A stretch of DNA of 64,000 bases from Aquirufa ecclesiirivi (GTDB taxonomy: Bacteria > Bacteroidota > Bacteroidia > Cytophagales > Spirosomataceae): NCBI RefSeq assembly GCF_011250515.1, contig NZ_JAANOP010000001.1, forward strand, positions 124,001 through 188,000. Reading direction: 5' to 3'. This document shows positions 37,701 through 41,226 of this stretch, one piece after another. The stretch's first letter is position 1. Every line of letters begins with the position of its first letter. The position numbers were made by a program, and so were the translations under genes. Under the pieces are notes generated by a model. It worked only from the letters and a program-made list of their open reading frames with translations, was not told the origin of the DNA and did no database searches.

Positions 37701-40143
37701 CGATGGTATTCCAAACTCTCAAGATCCAGATTCTGATAATGATGGAATTTTAGACATCATTGAAAAGAATATTGATAGTGATGGGGATGGGGATGCCAAT
37801 TACCTTGACTTAGATTCTGACAATGATGGTATTTTGGATACCATGGAAAGAACCCTGGATACGGATGGAGATGGTGTTCCTAATTATTTAGATACCGACT
37901 CTGATAACGACGGTATCATGGATGCATGGGAGGCAACTAACAGTACCCGTGGAGTCATTGATACCAACTACGATGGACGTGTGGATATCAACGGTGCTTC
38001 TCCAGATGCCAATGGCAACGGATTGGTCGACTTCTTAGAAACTAATCCTGCTCCAATACCAGATACTGACAAAGACGGTACGCCTGATTATTTAGATCTT
38101 GATTCGGACGGTGATGCTATCCATGATAAAATTGAGTCTACTGGAGATAGTGATAAAGATGGAAAACCAAATTACCGAGATAAAGATTCTGATGGCGACT
38201 GGTTAGGCGATACCGATGAACGTATTCAGGACAATGATAATGATGGTACTCCTAACTACTTGGATCTTGATTCGGATGGTGATGGTATTCCTGATGATTG
38301 GGAAGGTAAAAACAAGTGTGCAACCTGTGATAACCGAAACGATGACAATGATGATGGATGGGATGATCGTGGGCAATACAAAGCCTTGATTGATACAGAC
38401 AAAGACGGTTCTCCTGACTTCTTTGATTTAGATTCGGATAACGACTGTATTCCTGATCGTATCGAATTAGGTGGTGACTCCGATGGAGATGAAATTGCTA
38501 ATTTCCGCGATTTGGATTCTGATGGTGATGGTATTCCAGATAAAGTAGAAAGTGTGGTTTGCGAAAATCCTGTAGATACAGATAAAGATGGAACCAAGGA
38601 TTTTGAAGATTTAGACTCCGATGGTGACGGTATGCTTGATTCACTTGAAGCAGGAGCCAACCCTACTGCACCTTTGGATTCAGATAAAGATGGATTAGCA
38701 GATTACCGTGATACGGATTCTGATGGTGATGGCATATTGGATATCTATGAAGCTGGAAATAATCCTAAGACGCCAGTAGATTCCGATAAAGATGGTCAAG
38801 CAGATTACTTAGACCTAGATTCGGATGGAGACGGAATCCCTGACCAAATCGAAGGTGGTGGAAATGGATTCAAACCATTGGATAGTGACAATGATGGCAT
38901 CGATGACTATCGCGACTTAGATTCGGATAATGATACTATTCCAGATAAAATAGAAGCAGGTCCTAGTCAAATTGCACCTTTAGATTCAGATCAAGATGGA
39001 AATTATGATTTCAGAGATACTGATTCGGATGCAGATGGATTACCTGATAAGGTGGAAGTTGGCTCCGATGTGAACAATCCGATAGATACGGATAAAGATG
39101 GTAAACCGGATTACACGGACTCAGATTCTGACAATGATAGTATTTTGGATCGATTAGAAGTTGGATCAGACCCTAACAAACCGGTAGATACCGATGGAGA
39201 TGGCCTTCCAAACTACCGAGATACAGATTCAGATAATGACACCATCTTGGATAGCTTTGAAGTGGGACCAGATGCATTAATTCCTTCTGATTTCGATCAA
39301 GACGGAAGTCCTGACTATATGGACAGTGATTCTGATAATGATACCATCCCAGATAAAGTAGAAGTAGGGCCAAACCCTGCTGCTCCATTGGATACGGATA
39401 AAGATGGCGTCTTGGATTACCGTGATACTGATTCCGATAACGATGGCTTATCGGATAAAATAGAAGCGGGTGCTGATCCAAATAGACCTGTGGATTCCGA
39501 CAAAGATGGCTTACCAGATTACCGTGATGTAGACAGTGACAACGACGGTATTCCTGATAAAATCGAAGTAGGTAAAGATCCAAATAAACCGGTGGATACG
39601 GACAGAGATGGCACTCCAGATTTCCGTGATACGGATAGTGATAATGACGGTACACCGGATAGCATCGGCGCAGGTTCTAACTTAAATACACCTTTAGACA
39701 CAGATAAAGATGGTATTTATGATTACCTAGATCCTGATGATGACAATGATGGTATCCCTGATTTATTGGAAGATGACTTGAATTATGGAGCTATGCCAGA
39801 TTGCGATAAAGATGGTATTCCAAACCGTTTAGATCCTGATACTTGCGATACTTTTGTACCTCAAGGAATCTCGCCGAATAATGATGGATTCAATGATAAA
39901 TTAGTAATTCCTGGCGTTCTAAGCTTTAAAAATAGATTAAGCATCTATAACCGTTGGGGAGATATCGTATTTGAAACAGATAACTATAAAAATGATTGGG
40001 GTGGAGAAAGTACTCCAAACAATGTAATCACCATAGATAAAAAATTACCAGATGGCGTTTACTTTTATGTCGTTGATTTCTTTGGGGTAAAACCAAATAT
40101 CTCATCTTATGTATTCATCAATCGAACTGCATCAGATAGATAA
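16777..40143 (+). CDS. Giant 7788-residue repeat adhesin with type B T9SS (CHU_C) sorting domain
   Basis: One uninterrupted frame of 23.4 kb encodes a secreted cell-surface protein. Order: signal peptide (about 1-38); protease-like N-terminal domain to about 280 with QEYGHAID at 203-210 and DTPGDEG at 218-224; invasin/Big_1-type Ig domains (about 405-955); array 1 of about 100-residue Ig modules mixed with about 108-residue invasin-D3-like modules (959-2903); two more Ig modules and a unique region with the TTGNWNAVTW motif seen in Bacteroidota adhesins (to 3813); array 2 (3814-6579); a unique linker; about 25 thrombospondin type 3 units (6863-7691); and a C-terminal domain (7692-7788) starting FVPQGISPNNDGFND with the IYNRWGDIVFE core, the type B sorting signal of the type IX secretion system. 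It resembles SprB-type gliding adhesins (F. johnsoniae SprB about 6500 residues). It may serve gliding, attachment or biofilm; which one cannot be told. No PorP/SprF-like partner gene is adjacent. Confidence 0.92.
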   Translation: MKVTRTTYFKDLKLFPTFLSFLIGLTMLLAFTTEVNGHGMAGSNKFSSLAFNKTSSSHSVGKSPSFSRDELLFFNREAGKDLNFTEKRVVQAHKSVNQLLTKFFQKSNYRDLLFSYFPGKRKSIDSDFDSKVQSLRNAVLNKGFQVPVQIISWAEINSAMAAFASRGPAGSPIIYINKEYLEGKASFIYPKAHDNQIVGLLLQEYGHAIDFYLNGDQDTPGDEGALFVVKEMNVEVEPIELAAMQNREDYNKISVQGKTFKVEEAAVTIAEAWLSTISAQGKPTTGASALAATSMRFQTNPPSATFTTTTGGGNSKVVGSFSFYPGAVFVQGTPLTVIPGFIDTSAGNGASGIIVLFVTDANNLSGYLMRIYGTPVITASTQYNMNNSPVGTDLNSYQSSTGPSASTSTLLPASTTGILADGATTATLTVTARNGASTALVGATVVLEQFSDALLTIPTTKSTISPSSATTNASGVATFTVSSKVAPQTIYYRATVTSSGFEVIVTAYASVSYVVGAVTKLQVLMPGETADPGSVTGKTGTPTNQVAGSNTTVTVNAVDANWNVVSSSTPTVAITTSDANDTHPSNAALTSGTGTFIVSFRTAGNQTVTATDQAATLTANTGATTLVTASAVNKLQVLMPGETAAPGTTTGKTGSPTAQTAGTSLNFTVNAVDAYWNLVSSATPTAVITSSDAQATLPSSAALVGGTKQFAITLKTAGNQTVTATDQAATLTANTGASTVVNADVASKLTVNQQPSNVIANANSRAKFQISDAYGNIISSSTAGVTVVLHQNGVLKTSGFTGTKSKNAVAGIADFADLKISDASNDYTYVASSPGLTGVTTNVFEILIGPPSKLSIRTNPPASVTAGSSISPSITVSIDDALLNTITTATNSVTLSIGSNPGSGVLSGTATVNAVNGIATFSNLSINKIGNGYTLSAASTGLTGINTNSFNVVAGPASKYLVTSSSSSPEAGGTVTFTAQLADANDNPVTTSGQTVTWTKSDANGSFASATSTTNASGVATIVFTTHTVSGTATTVTATTSAISGTSGTITTVAGTATKYLVTSSSSSPVAGATVTITAQLADANNNAVATSGQTVTWTKSDANGSFASATSTTNGSGVATIVFTTHTVSGTATTVTATTSAISGTSGTITTVAGTATKYLVTSSSSSPVAGATVTITAQLADANNNAVATSGQTVTWTKSDANGSFASATSTTNGSGVATIVFTTHTVSGTATTVTATTSAISGTSGTITTVAGTATKYLVTSSSSSPVAGATVTITAQLADANNNAVATSGQTVTWTKSDANGSFASATSTTNGSGVATIVFTTHTVSGTATTVTATTSAISGTSGTITTVAGAASKYLVTSSSSSPVAGATVTITAQLADANNNAVATSGQTVTWTKSDANGSFASATSTTNGSGVATIVFTTHTVSGTATTVTATTSAISGTSGTITTTASTPNAATSTLTPTSASITANGSSTQVLTVTAKDGSGNNIGSGGATVTITKSSGTGSIGSVTDNGNGTYTATVTSPTAVGSGVFVATLGGAEVRSGTGSQTQSTITYIAGAATKYLVTSSSSSPVAGATVTITAQLVDANDNPVATSGQTVTWTKSNANGSFASATSTTNGSGVATIVFTSHTVSGTATTVTATTSAISGTSGTITTVAGAANATASTLTPTSASITANGSSTQVLTVTAKDANGNNVATGGATVTITKSSGTGTIGSVTDNGNGTYTATVTSPSAVGSGVFVATLGGAEVRSGTGSQTQSTITYVAGAATKYLVTSSSSSPVAGATVTITAQLADANNNAVATSGQTVTWTKSDANGSFASATSTTNGSGVATIVFTTHTVSGTATTVTATTSAISGTSGTITTVAGAANATASTLTPTSASITANGSSTQVLTVTAKDANGNNVATGGATVTITKSSGTGTIGSVTDNGNGTYTATVTSPSAVGSGVFVATLGGAEVRSGTGSQTQSTITYVAGAATKYLVTSSSSSPVAGATVTITAQLADANNNAVATSGQTVTWTKSDANGSFASATSTTNGSGVATIVFTTHTVSGTATTVTATTSAISGTSGTITTVAGAANATASTLTPTSASITANGSSTQVLTVTAKDANGNNVGAGGATVTITKSSGTGSIGSVTDNGNGTYTATVTSPTAVGSGVFVATLGGAEVRSGTGSQTQSTITYVAGAATKYLVTSSSSSPVAGATVTITAQLADANDNPVSTSGQTVTWTKSNANGSFASATSTTNGSGVATIVFTTHTVSGTATTVTATTSAISGTSGTITTVAGAASKYLVTSSSSSPVAGATVTITAQLADANNNAVATSGQMVTWTKSDANGSFASATSTTNGSGVATIVFTTHTVSGTATTVTATTSAITGTSGTITTVAGTASKYLVTSSSSSPVAGATVTITAQLADANNNAVATSGQTVTWTKSDANGSFASATSTTNGSGVATIVFTTHTVSGTATTVTSTTSAISGTSGTITTVAGAANATASTLTPTSASITANGSSTQVLTVTAKDANGNNLAAGGATVTITKSSGTGTIGSVTDNGNGTYTATVTSPTAVGSGVFVATLGGAEVRSGTGSQTQSTITYIAGAATKYIVTSSSSSPVAGATVTITAQLADANNNAVATSGQTVTWTKSDANGSFASATSTTNGSGVATIVFTTHTVSGTATTVTATTSAISGTSGTITTVAGTATKYLVTSSSSSPVAGATVTITAQLADANNNAVATSGQTVTWTKSNANGSFASATSTTNGSGVATIVFTTHTVSGTATTVTATTSAISGTTSTITTVPGPVDATKSTISPASASIVANGSSTQLLTVTAKDANGNNVGVGGATVTITRHVGTGVVGSVTNVGDGTYTASVTSPTTVGTGEFEATIGGNSVQNGTGSMFHSVITYTVGTAAKLSFSVQPSNTAALSSINPAVKVRIEDAFGNLTTSTANVTIDFGTNAGSGTLSGTKTVAAINGVATFSDLSINNTATGYTLAASSAGLTGATSNTFNISSSGAAKLAFSVQPSNALAGASISPSIKVQILDAAGNPTTATDNITLSIDTNPASGTLSGTLTQAAVSGEATFSGISINKSSASAYKLKATSGSLTETISSTFIISPNTPTAITVTDITPAVGILGINNNIVRVNLIDAYGNFSPAPSDIGVELSMFIGATDRTSTGIERTNSSNVVQSNPIQATITTGSYFTDITYVRYKVSTIDKTTNPYTINTNATIKATKYTVGGPSLTVGTSAAFKIIDGKIYSPKTTGNWNAVTWAISSDGGTSFADTVGIKYIYDKYDIVKIPTGITTTLSQSVSLYSMIIDGTFDLTTSGTLTLNHHSGIDGEYNVHTHGTFKNSGGTFTNNNESTSGFLPNFHGGTYWHARDGGSIPKALWTTQSAGALTKITGLTSTSLTSGFDQAFLNFEWDNTSYSGQIMHGNVSIAKDFYLKSGSFSIGDNNTLTLNETVNGSSNGKLKGTTLSTLHVNTTSGSPTLDFVTGGQNLKELKVNVTGGTSLTIPSDLSINTTLNLVAGHVVMGNNKKLSFPSDATITGASDTRYVEGIISRVIPKQTDPSVSFPIGDASAYTPVTLDFSGRSAASSDLTIESSTNSLADNSEVSGSGIRGDKYIKRKWRVSDGSGATANGFSTYNITLGFPSGDMMGSPSLANLIVRKKAVSWKAPSSHVRVDGTTKTVKGQNYDSFSDFFIGESTGTTSFSLNSPADISAGTRAAYVGTRLDAASIPYTSGSQTAYLSSTGSGVFYDAASGGNVITSVNFADGSSTVNFWFEKNTVATYTVTLSDATPADAGTGITDATDDIGVTVGAVDATASTLTPTVANITANGTSTQVLSVTAKDAYGNNRGTGGDVVTITKLSGTGSIGSVSHAGSGVYTATVTSPTSTGTGVFVATLGGAQVKSGTGSQTQSTVTYSEGTASKLVVTIGSPQTAGSTFNVLVNLTDANGNSVNATANGTVTLSLKTGTGTLGGTLTGTITSGSSSVTISGVTYTKAETGVVLTATGSVAGNVNGKVGDSNAFTVVAGAADATASTLTPSSASIVADGATTQVLTVTAKDANGNNLTAGGATVTITKSSGTGSISSVSDNSNGTYSATVTSPTVVGSGVFVATLGASQVKSGTGSQTQSTITYIAGTANKLVVSNIAQQTAGTGFAVTVTLTDVNGNPVNATADGTVTLTRKTGTGTLGGTLTGTITSGSSAVTISGVTYTKAETGVVLTATGSGSGNVASKLGDSNAFTVVAGAAAKYLVTSSNSSPTAGGTVTITAQLVDANNNPVTTSGNTVTWSKSDANGSFSSATSITDANGTATVTFTTHTVSGTSTTITATDNNTLTGTSASFSSTVGTASKLVVSTIAQQAAGTGFAVSVTLTDANGNAVNATADGTVTLTRKIGTGTLGGTLTGTITSGSSAVTISGVTYTKAETGVVLTATGSVAGNVNGKVGDSNAFTVVAGAADATASTLTPSSASIVADGSTTQVLTVTAKDANGNNLTAGGATVTITKSSGTGSISSVTDNSNGTYSATVTSPTAVGSGVFVATLGASQVKSGTGSQTQSTITYIAGTANKLVVSNIAGQTAGTAFAVTVTLTDVNGNPVNATADGTVTLTRKTGTGTLGGTLTGTITSGSSAVTISGVTYTKAETGVVLTATGSGSGNVASKLGDSNAFTVVAGAAAKYLVTSSNSSPTAGGTVTITAQLVDANNNPVTTSGNTVTWSKSDANGSFSSATSLTDANGTATVTFTTHTVSGTSTTITATDNNTLTGTSASFSSTVGTASKLVVSTIAQQTAGTGFAVTVTLTDANGNAVNATADGTVTLSLKTGTGTLGGTLTGTITSGSSAVTISGVTYTKAETGVVLTATGSVAGNVNGKVGDSNAFTVVAGTADATASTLTPSSASIVADGSTTQVLTVTAKDANGNNLTAGGATVTITKSSGTGSISSVTDNSNGTYSATVTSPTAVGSGVFVATLGASQVKSGTGSQTQSTITYIAGTASKLVVSTIAGQTAGTAFAVTVTLTDVNGNPVNATADGTVTLTRKTGTGTLGGTLTGTITSGSSAVTISGVTYTKAETGVVLTATGSGSGNVASKLGDSNAFNVVAGAAAKYLVTSSNYAPVVGGTTTITAQLVDAYNNPVSTSNQTINWSKSNANGSFSSATSLTDANGTATVTFTAHTVANTSTTITATDNNTLTGTTPTITSDASGAAKLVVSTIAGQTAGTAFAVTVTLTDINGNLVNATADGTVTLTRKTGTGTLGGTLTGTITSGSSAVTISGVTYTKAETGVVLTATGSGSGNVASKLGDSNAFNVVPGAADATASTLTPSSASIVADGSTTQVLTVTAKDANGNNLTAGGATVTITKSSGTGSISSVTDNSNGTYSATVTSPTAVGSGVFVATLGASQVKSGTGSQTQSTITYIAGTANKLVVSNIAQQTAGTGFAVTVTLTDVNGNPVNATANGTVTLSLKTGTGTLGGTLTGTITSGSSAVTISGVTYTKAETGVVLTATGSGSGNVASKLGDSNAFTVVAGTATKYLVTSSNYAPVVGGTTTITAQLVDAYNNPVSTANQTINWSKSNANGSFSSATSLTDANGTATVTFTAHTVANTSTTITATDNNTLTGTTPTITSGSGGATKLVVSTIAGQTAGTGFAVTVTLTDANGNAVNATANGTVTLSLKTGTGTLGGTLTGTITSGSSAVTISGVTYTKAETGVVLTATGSGSGNVASKLGDSNTFNVVPGAADATASTLTPSSASIVADGSTTQVLTVTAKDANGNNLTAGGATVTITKSSGTGSISSVSDNSNGTYSATVTSPTAVGSGIFVATLGASQVKSGTGSQTQSTITYIAGTANKLVVSNIAQQTAGTGFNVTVTLTDVNGNPVNATANGTITLSLKTGTSTLGGTLTGTMTSGSSAVTISGVTYTKAETGVVLTATGSGSGNVASKLGDSNAFTVVPGAASKYLVTSSSTSPAAGGTVTITAQLVDAYNNSVSTANQTINWSKSNVNGSFSSATSITDANGIATVTFTSHSVAGTSTTITATDNNNLTGTTPTITSGSGGATKLVVSTIAGQTAGTAFAVTVTLTDDNGNAVNASTNGTVTLTLKTGTGTLGGTLTGTMTSGSSAVTISGVTYTKAETGVVLTATGSGSGNVVGKTGDSNAFNVVAGAGAKYIVTSSNTSPTAGGTVTITAQLVDANNNPVTTSGKTVTWSKSNANGSFSSVTSTTDANGVATVTYTTHTVSGTSTTITATDNNNLTGTSAGFSSIAGAASKLAVGTISGQSAGTAFPITITLTDVNGNPVNATANGTVTLTLKTGTGTLAGTLTGTINAGSSAVTISGITYTKLESGVVITATGSGSGNVAGKSGDSNAFNVTSGGANRFIISTITDKIALNAFSLTATLVDANDNLVNADVNTTVTVGIKTGTGTLGGTLTGSLLSGSSSVTISGITYDKVESGIELKATATSAGNTNGKVGNSNAFAVSAGIGSKIKLSPMSNYVAGTSQTITATLTDENDNTVLATANSTITLSVKTGTGTISGTYTGIILAGTSSVTITGLEYNKAETGIVLRATGSGAGSNVNGKVGDSNAFTVTHGPLYRYFISGLTKQEAGTTQTVTIRALDRYDNVVSTYIGNKPITFTGATAASEIYKPSAGAPTGTPTSIGGGTGTLNQTVKKTNSTTSTTIVNINATPAGNTVVQNPGSNIINLNSTVGTLAEFGSTVNLTFSNGLANAVIILYKAEIATISATDGITNTPKEGELQVEVVNSTFVKLEVTLASQQVVGQSLVGSLKALDQYGNVVKNFDASQNNITVVVTNLTGNVTGLSGTIKLTSPSDFVNGVADFSLLGIKYQGGSGNGGFTFTPTTGTGVQAENIVVVADDVDGDGVSDEKETTDGTDKNDPCSYLVASQDFSKTSLTWKSADCDGDGTTNGTDAAPLNSCIGGIPGYIPVKGSLGYQRYFLGDCDGDGITNDMECYGGYIGGTVCQDFDSDGIPNSQDPDSDNDGILDIIEKNIDSDGDGDANYLDLDSDNDGILDTMERTLDTDGDGVPNYLDTDSDNDGIMDAWEATNSTRGVIDTNYDGRVDINGASPDANGNGLVDFLETNPAPIPDTDKDGTPDYLDLDSDGDAIHDKIESTGDSDKDGKPNYRDKDSDGDWLGDTDERIQDNDNDGTPNYLDLDSDGDGIPDDWEGKNKCATCDNRNDDNDDGWDDRGQYKALIDTDKDGSPDFFDLDSDNDCIPDRIELGGDSDGDEIANFRDLDSDGDGIPDKVESVVCENPVDTDKDGTKDFEDLDSDGDGMLDSLEAGANPTAPLDSDKDGLADYRDTDSDGDGILDIYEAGNNPKTPVDSDKDGQADYLDLDSDGDGIPDQIEGGGNGFKPLDSDNDGIDDYRDLDSDNDTIPDKIEAGPSQIAPLDSDQDGNYDFRDTDSDADGLPDKVEVGSDVNNPIDTDKDGKPDYTDSDSDNDSILDRLEVGSDPNKPVDTDGDGLPNYRDTDSDNDTILDSFEVGPDALIPSDFDQDGSPDYMDSDSDNDTIPDKVEVGPNPAAPLDTDKDGVLDYRDTDSDNDGLSDKIEAGADPNRPVDSDKDGLPDYRDVDSDNDGIPDKIEVGKDPNKPVDTDRDGTPDFRDTDSDNDGTPDSIGAGSNLNTPLDTDKDGIYDYLDPDDDNDGIPDLLEDDLNYGAMPDCDKDGIPNRLDPDTCDTFVPQGISPNNDGFNDKLVIPGVLSFKNRLSIYNRWGDIVFETDNYKNDWGGESTPNNVITIDKKLPDGVYFYVVDFFGVKPNISSYVFINRTASDR
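19651..25485 (+). repeat. Array 1: 13 A modules (300 bp) and 6 invasin-D3-like modules (324 bp)
   Basis: In-frame coding repeats of the giant gene. A modules start with KYLVTSSSSSPVAG and begin at 19651, 19951, 20251, 20551, 20851, 21475, 22099, 22723, 23347, 23647, 23947, 24571 and 24871; the spacing is 300 bases, or 624 when a D3-like module (ATASTLTPTSASITANGSS start) is inserted. Many copies differ at only a few, mostly synonymous, bases. The first A and the last D3 copies are the most diverged, as expected for arrays homogenised from the middle. Confidence 0.92.
21763..23128 (+). repeat. Exact tandem duplication with 624-base period
   Basis: By direct reading, bases 21763-22504 and 22387-23128 are identical over 742 bases at an offset of 624 (one D3 plus one A module). 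The left boundary is the G/A difference at 21762/22386 and the right is C/G at 22505/23129. Such identity indicates a very recent duplication or gene conversion. Confidence 0.85.
28216..36515 (+). repeat. Array 2: alternating B, A' and invasin-D3-like modules
   Basis: In-frame coding repeats. B modules (about 105 residues; KLVVSTIAGQTAGT start, KAETGVVLTATGS core, GDSNAFTVV end) occur about 14 times, A' modules (KYLVTSSNSSPTAGG start) six times and D3-like modules six times, in a recurring order B-D3-B-A'. The last three B copies (from about 35870) are strongly diverged, fading into the linker before the calcium-binding region. Confidence 0.9.
37363..39849 (+). repeat. Thrombospondin type 3 calcium-binding repeats (about 25)
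   Basis: Acidic units of the form DxDxDGxxDYxDxDSDNDGIxDxxE. The twelve units from about 38574 to 39780 are 34 residues (102 bases) each and very regular; earlier units vary in length and include Cys pairs near 37434-37690. Each unit should bind several calcium ions, giving a stiff stalk next to the surface anchor. Confidence 0.93.
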
Positions 40144-40162
40144 CAAATTCTTAAATTATTTT

Positions 40163-40194
40163 AAAAACGAGGACATGATGTCCTCGTTTTTTTT
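40163..40194 (+). terminator. Strong rho-independent terminator of the giant gene
   Basis: A 13-bp perfect stem AAAAACGAGGACA / TGTCCTCGTTTTT with a TGA loop, running into eight T residues, begins 20 bases after the stop codon. Confidence 0.93.
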
Positions 40195-40318
40195 GCTTAA
40201 ATAAAAAATGTCTAGCAATTCCTTTTTAAATAAAGGATTAAGAACTTACATTTAGGATAATTTGCGGGTTTCCCTTTCATTTAAATGGTAATCAATAGCG
40301 TGTTCCTCTCCTTCTACT

Positions 40319-40921
40319 ATGATTTCCCCAACTCCTAAAAACCTTTATAGTCTGATATTTTTTAATTCCATTACTCCTATTTCTAAGGATTTAAAAGAAT
40401 ACTTATCTGCTAACATGAAAAGTCATAGTTTCAAAAAAGGAGAGTTAATTTGTAAAGCAGGAGAACCATTTAGTCATCTGCATTTAATAAAGAAAGGCTT
40501 GGTGCGGGGTTTTTACCAACATGGAACCAAAGAAATTACTCAATGGGTTGACTGGGAGAATCATATTTTTACCTCAGTGGGAGGATTTTTCATGCGAACT
40601 CCCTGTAAAGAAAACATTCAAGCCATTGAACCCACGCAAACGGAATCCTTACATTTTGATGATTTACAGTATTGCTTAAAACACTTCCCAGACATGTCCA
40701 CCATCTATCGGGCACTGTTTGAATTCTATTTAGTTTCAGCCGAAGAAAGAGTCTATATTTCGCGGATTCCTAGCGCTAAAGACCGATATGACGCATTTTT
40801 AGCCTCTGGATATGCGGAAAGTATTTCAAGAATTCCCAATAAATACATTGCAGAATTTCTAGGAATTAGACCTGAAACCTTAAGTAGACTTGCACAAGAT
40901 TATCCTCCAATCACAAAATAG
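40319..40921 (+). CDS. Crp/Fnr family transcriptional regulator
   Basis: Cyclic-nucleotide-binding-domain regulator of 200 residues. The N-terminal beta-roll covers about residues 20-120 (FKKGELICKAGEPFSHLHLIKKGLVRGFY), followed by a long dimer helix and a C-terminal DNA-binding region with RIPNKYIAEFLGIRPETLSRL as the helix-turn-helix. The C-terminal region is short, and Bacteroidota members of this length are common. No Fe-S cysteine set of Fnr type is present. The effector may be absent or not cAMP; the canonical cAMP-binding residues are not evident. Two CRP/FNR-like palindromes lie within 80 bases downstream, one overlapping a promoter, hinting at a local target. It is monocistronic between two terminators. 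Confidence 0.88.
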   Translation: MISPTPKNLYSLIFFNSITPISKDLKEYLSANMKSHSFKKGELICKAGEPFSHLHLIKKGLVRGFYQHGTKEITQWVDWENHIFTSVGGFFMRTPCKENIQAIEPTQTESLHFDDLQYCLKHFPDMSTIYRALFEFYLVSAEERVYISRIPSAKDRYDAFLASGYAESISRIPNKYIAEFLGIRPETLSRLAQDYPPITK

Positions 40922-40938
40922 TTCAACTAGCGTGAAAA

Positions 40939-40952
40939 TTGATAATTGTCAA
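40939..40952. promoter_or_regulatory. FNR-like palindrome TTGA-N6-TCAA
   Basis: TTGATAATTGTCAA is close to the FNR-type site TTGAT-N4-ATCAA (one mismatch). It lies 18 bases after the regulator stop codon and upstream of the candidate sRNA promoter. Short motif in an AT-rich gap, so chance is possible. Confidence 0.35.
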
Positions 40953-40977
40953 GTGGACCTATGAATTTTAAAATTAA

Positions 40978-41011
40978 TTGAATGTGATTCAAATCATATG
41001 ATATACTTTTG
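40978..41011 (+). promoter_or_regulatory. Candidate sRNA promoter with embedded CRP-like box
   Basis: TACTTTTG (41004-41011) is a full match to TAnnTTTG; a TTG lies at 40978-40980, with a spacer of 23 rather than 19-21. Between them, 40983-40998 reads TGTGATTCAAATCATA, one base from the E. coli CRP pattern TGTGA-N6-TCACA. No protein gene follows on this strand. Confidence 0.5.
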
Positions 41012-41016
41012 AAGAA

Positions 41017-41133
41017 CAAATAACAACAACTACCCAAAAAGCTAGTTGCTCCGTGTTCTTAATAAATAAACAAAAAAGGAATATCTTTCAATCTGACTTC
41101 GTCGTCTAGTCTGTAAAGTTCATTCCTTTTTTT
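41017..41133 (+). ncRNA. Candidate intergenic small RNA
   Basis: The predicted transcript from the promoter at 41004-41011 to the T-tract at 41133 would be about 117 nt. It has a 5' hairpin (CAACTA 41027-41032 with TAGTTG 41043-41048), an unpaired A-rich middle, and a long 3' structure closed by AAAAAAGGAAT/ATTCCTTTTTT with inner CTTT/AAAG and GACT/AGTC pairs. It contains no ATG. It lies between convergent genes (Crp-type regulator and YitT). The 3' structure alone could instead be a two-way terminator. Confidence 0.45.
41072..41133. terminator. Long-loop inverted repeat, probable bidirectional terminator
   Basis: AAAAAAGGAAT (41072-41082) pairs with ATTCCTTTTTT (41122-41132), so each strand ends in a run of T. 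The 39-base interior is itself partly paired. It is placed to end both the Crp-type regulator or sRNA transcript and the convergent yitT-like transcript. Confidence 0.6.
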
Positions 41134-41226
41134 ATGTCAATTCGGGTTTAAATTGCTGCAAAAGCAACCATTTTCCAGCCCTATTTGGGTATACACTTCC
41201 CAAAAAATATCTTTATTTATTGCCTA

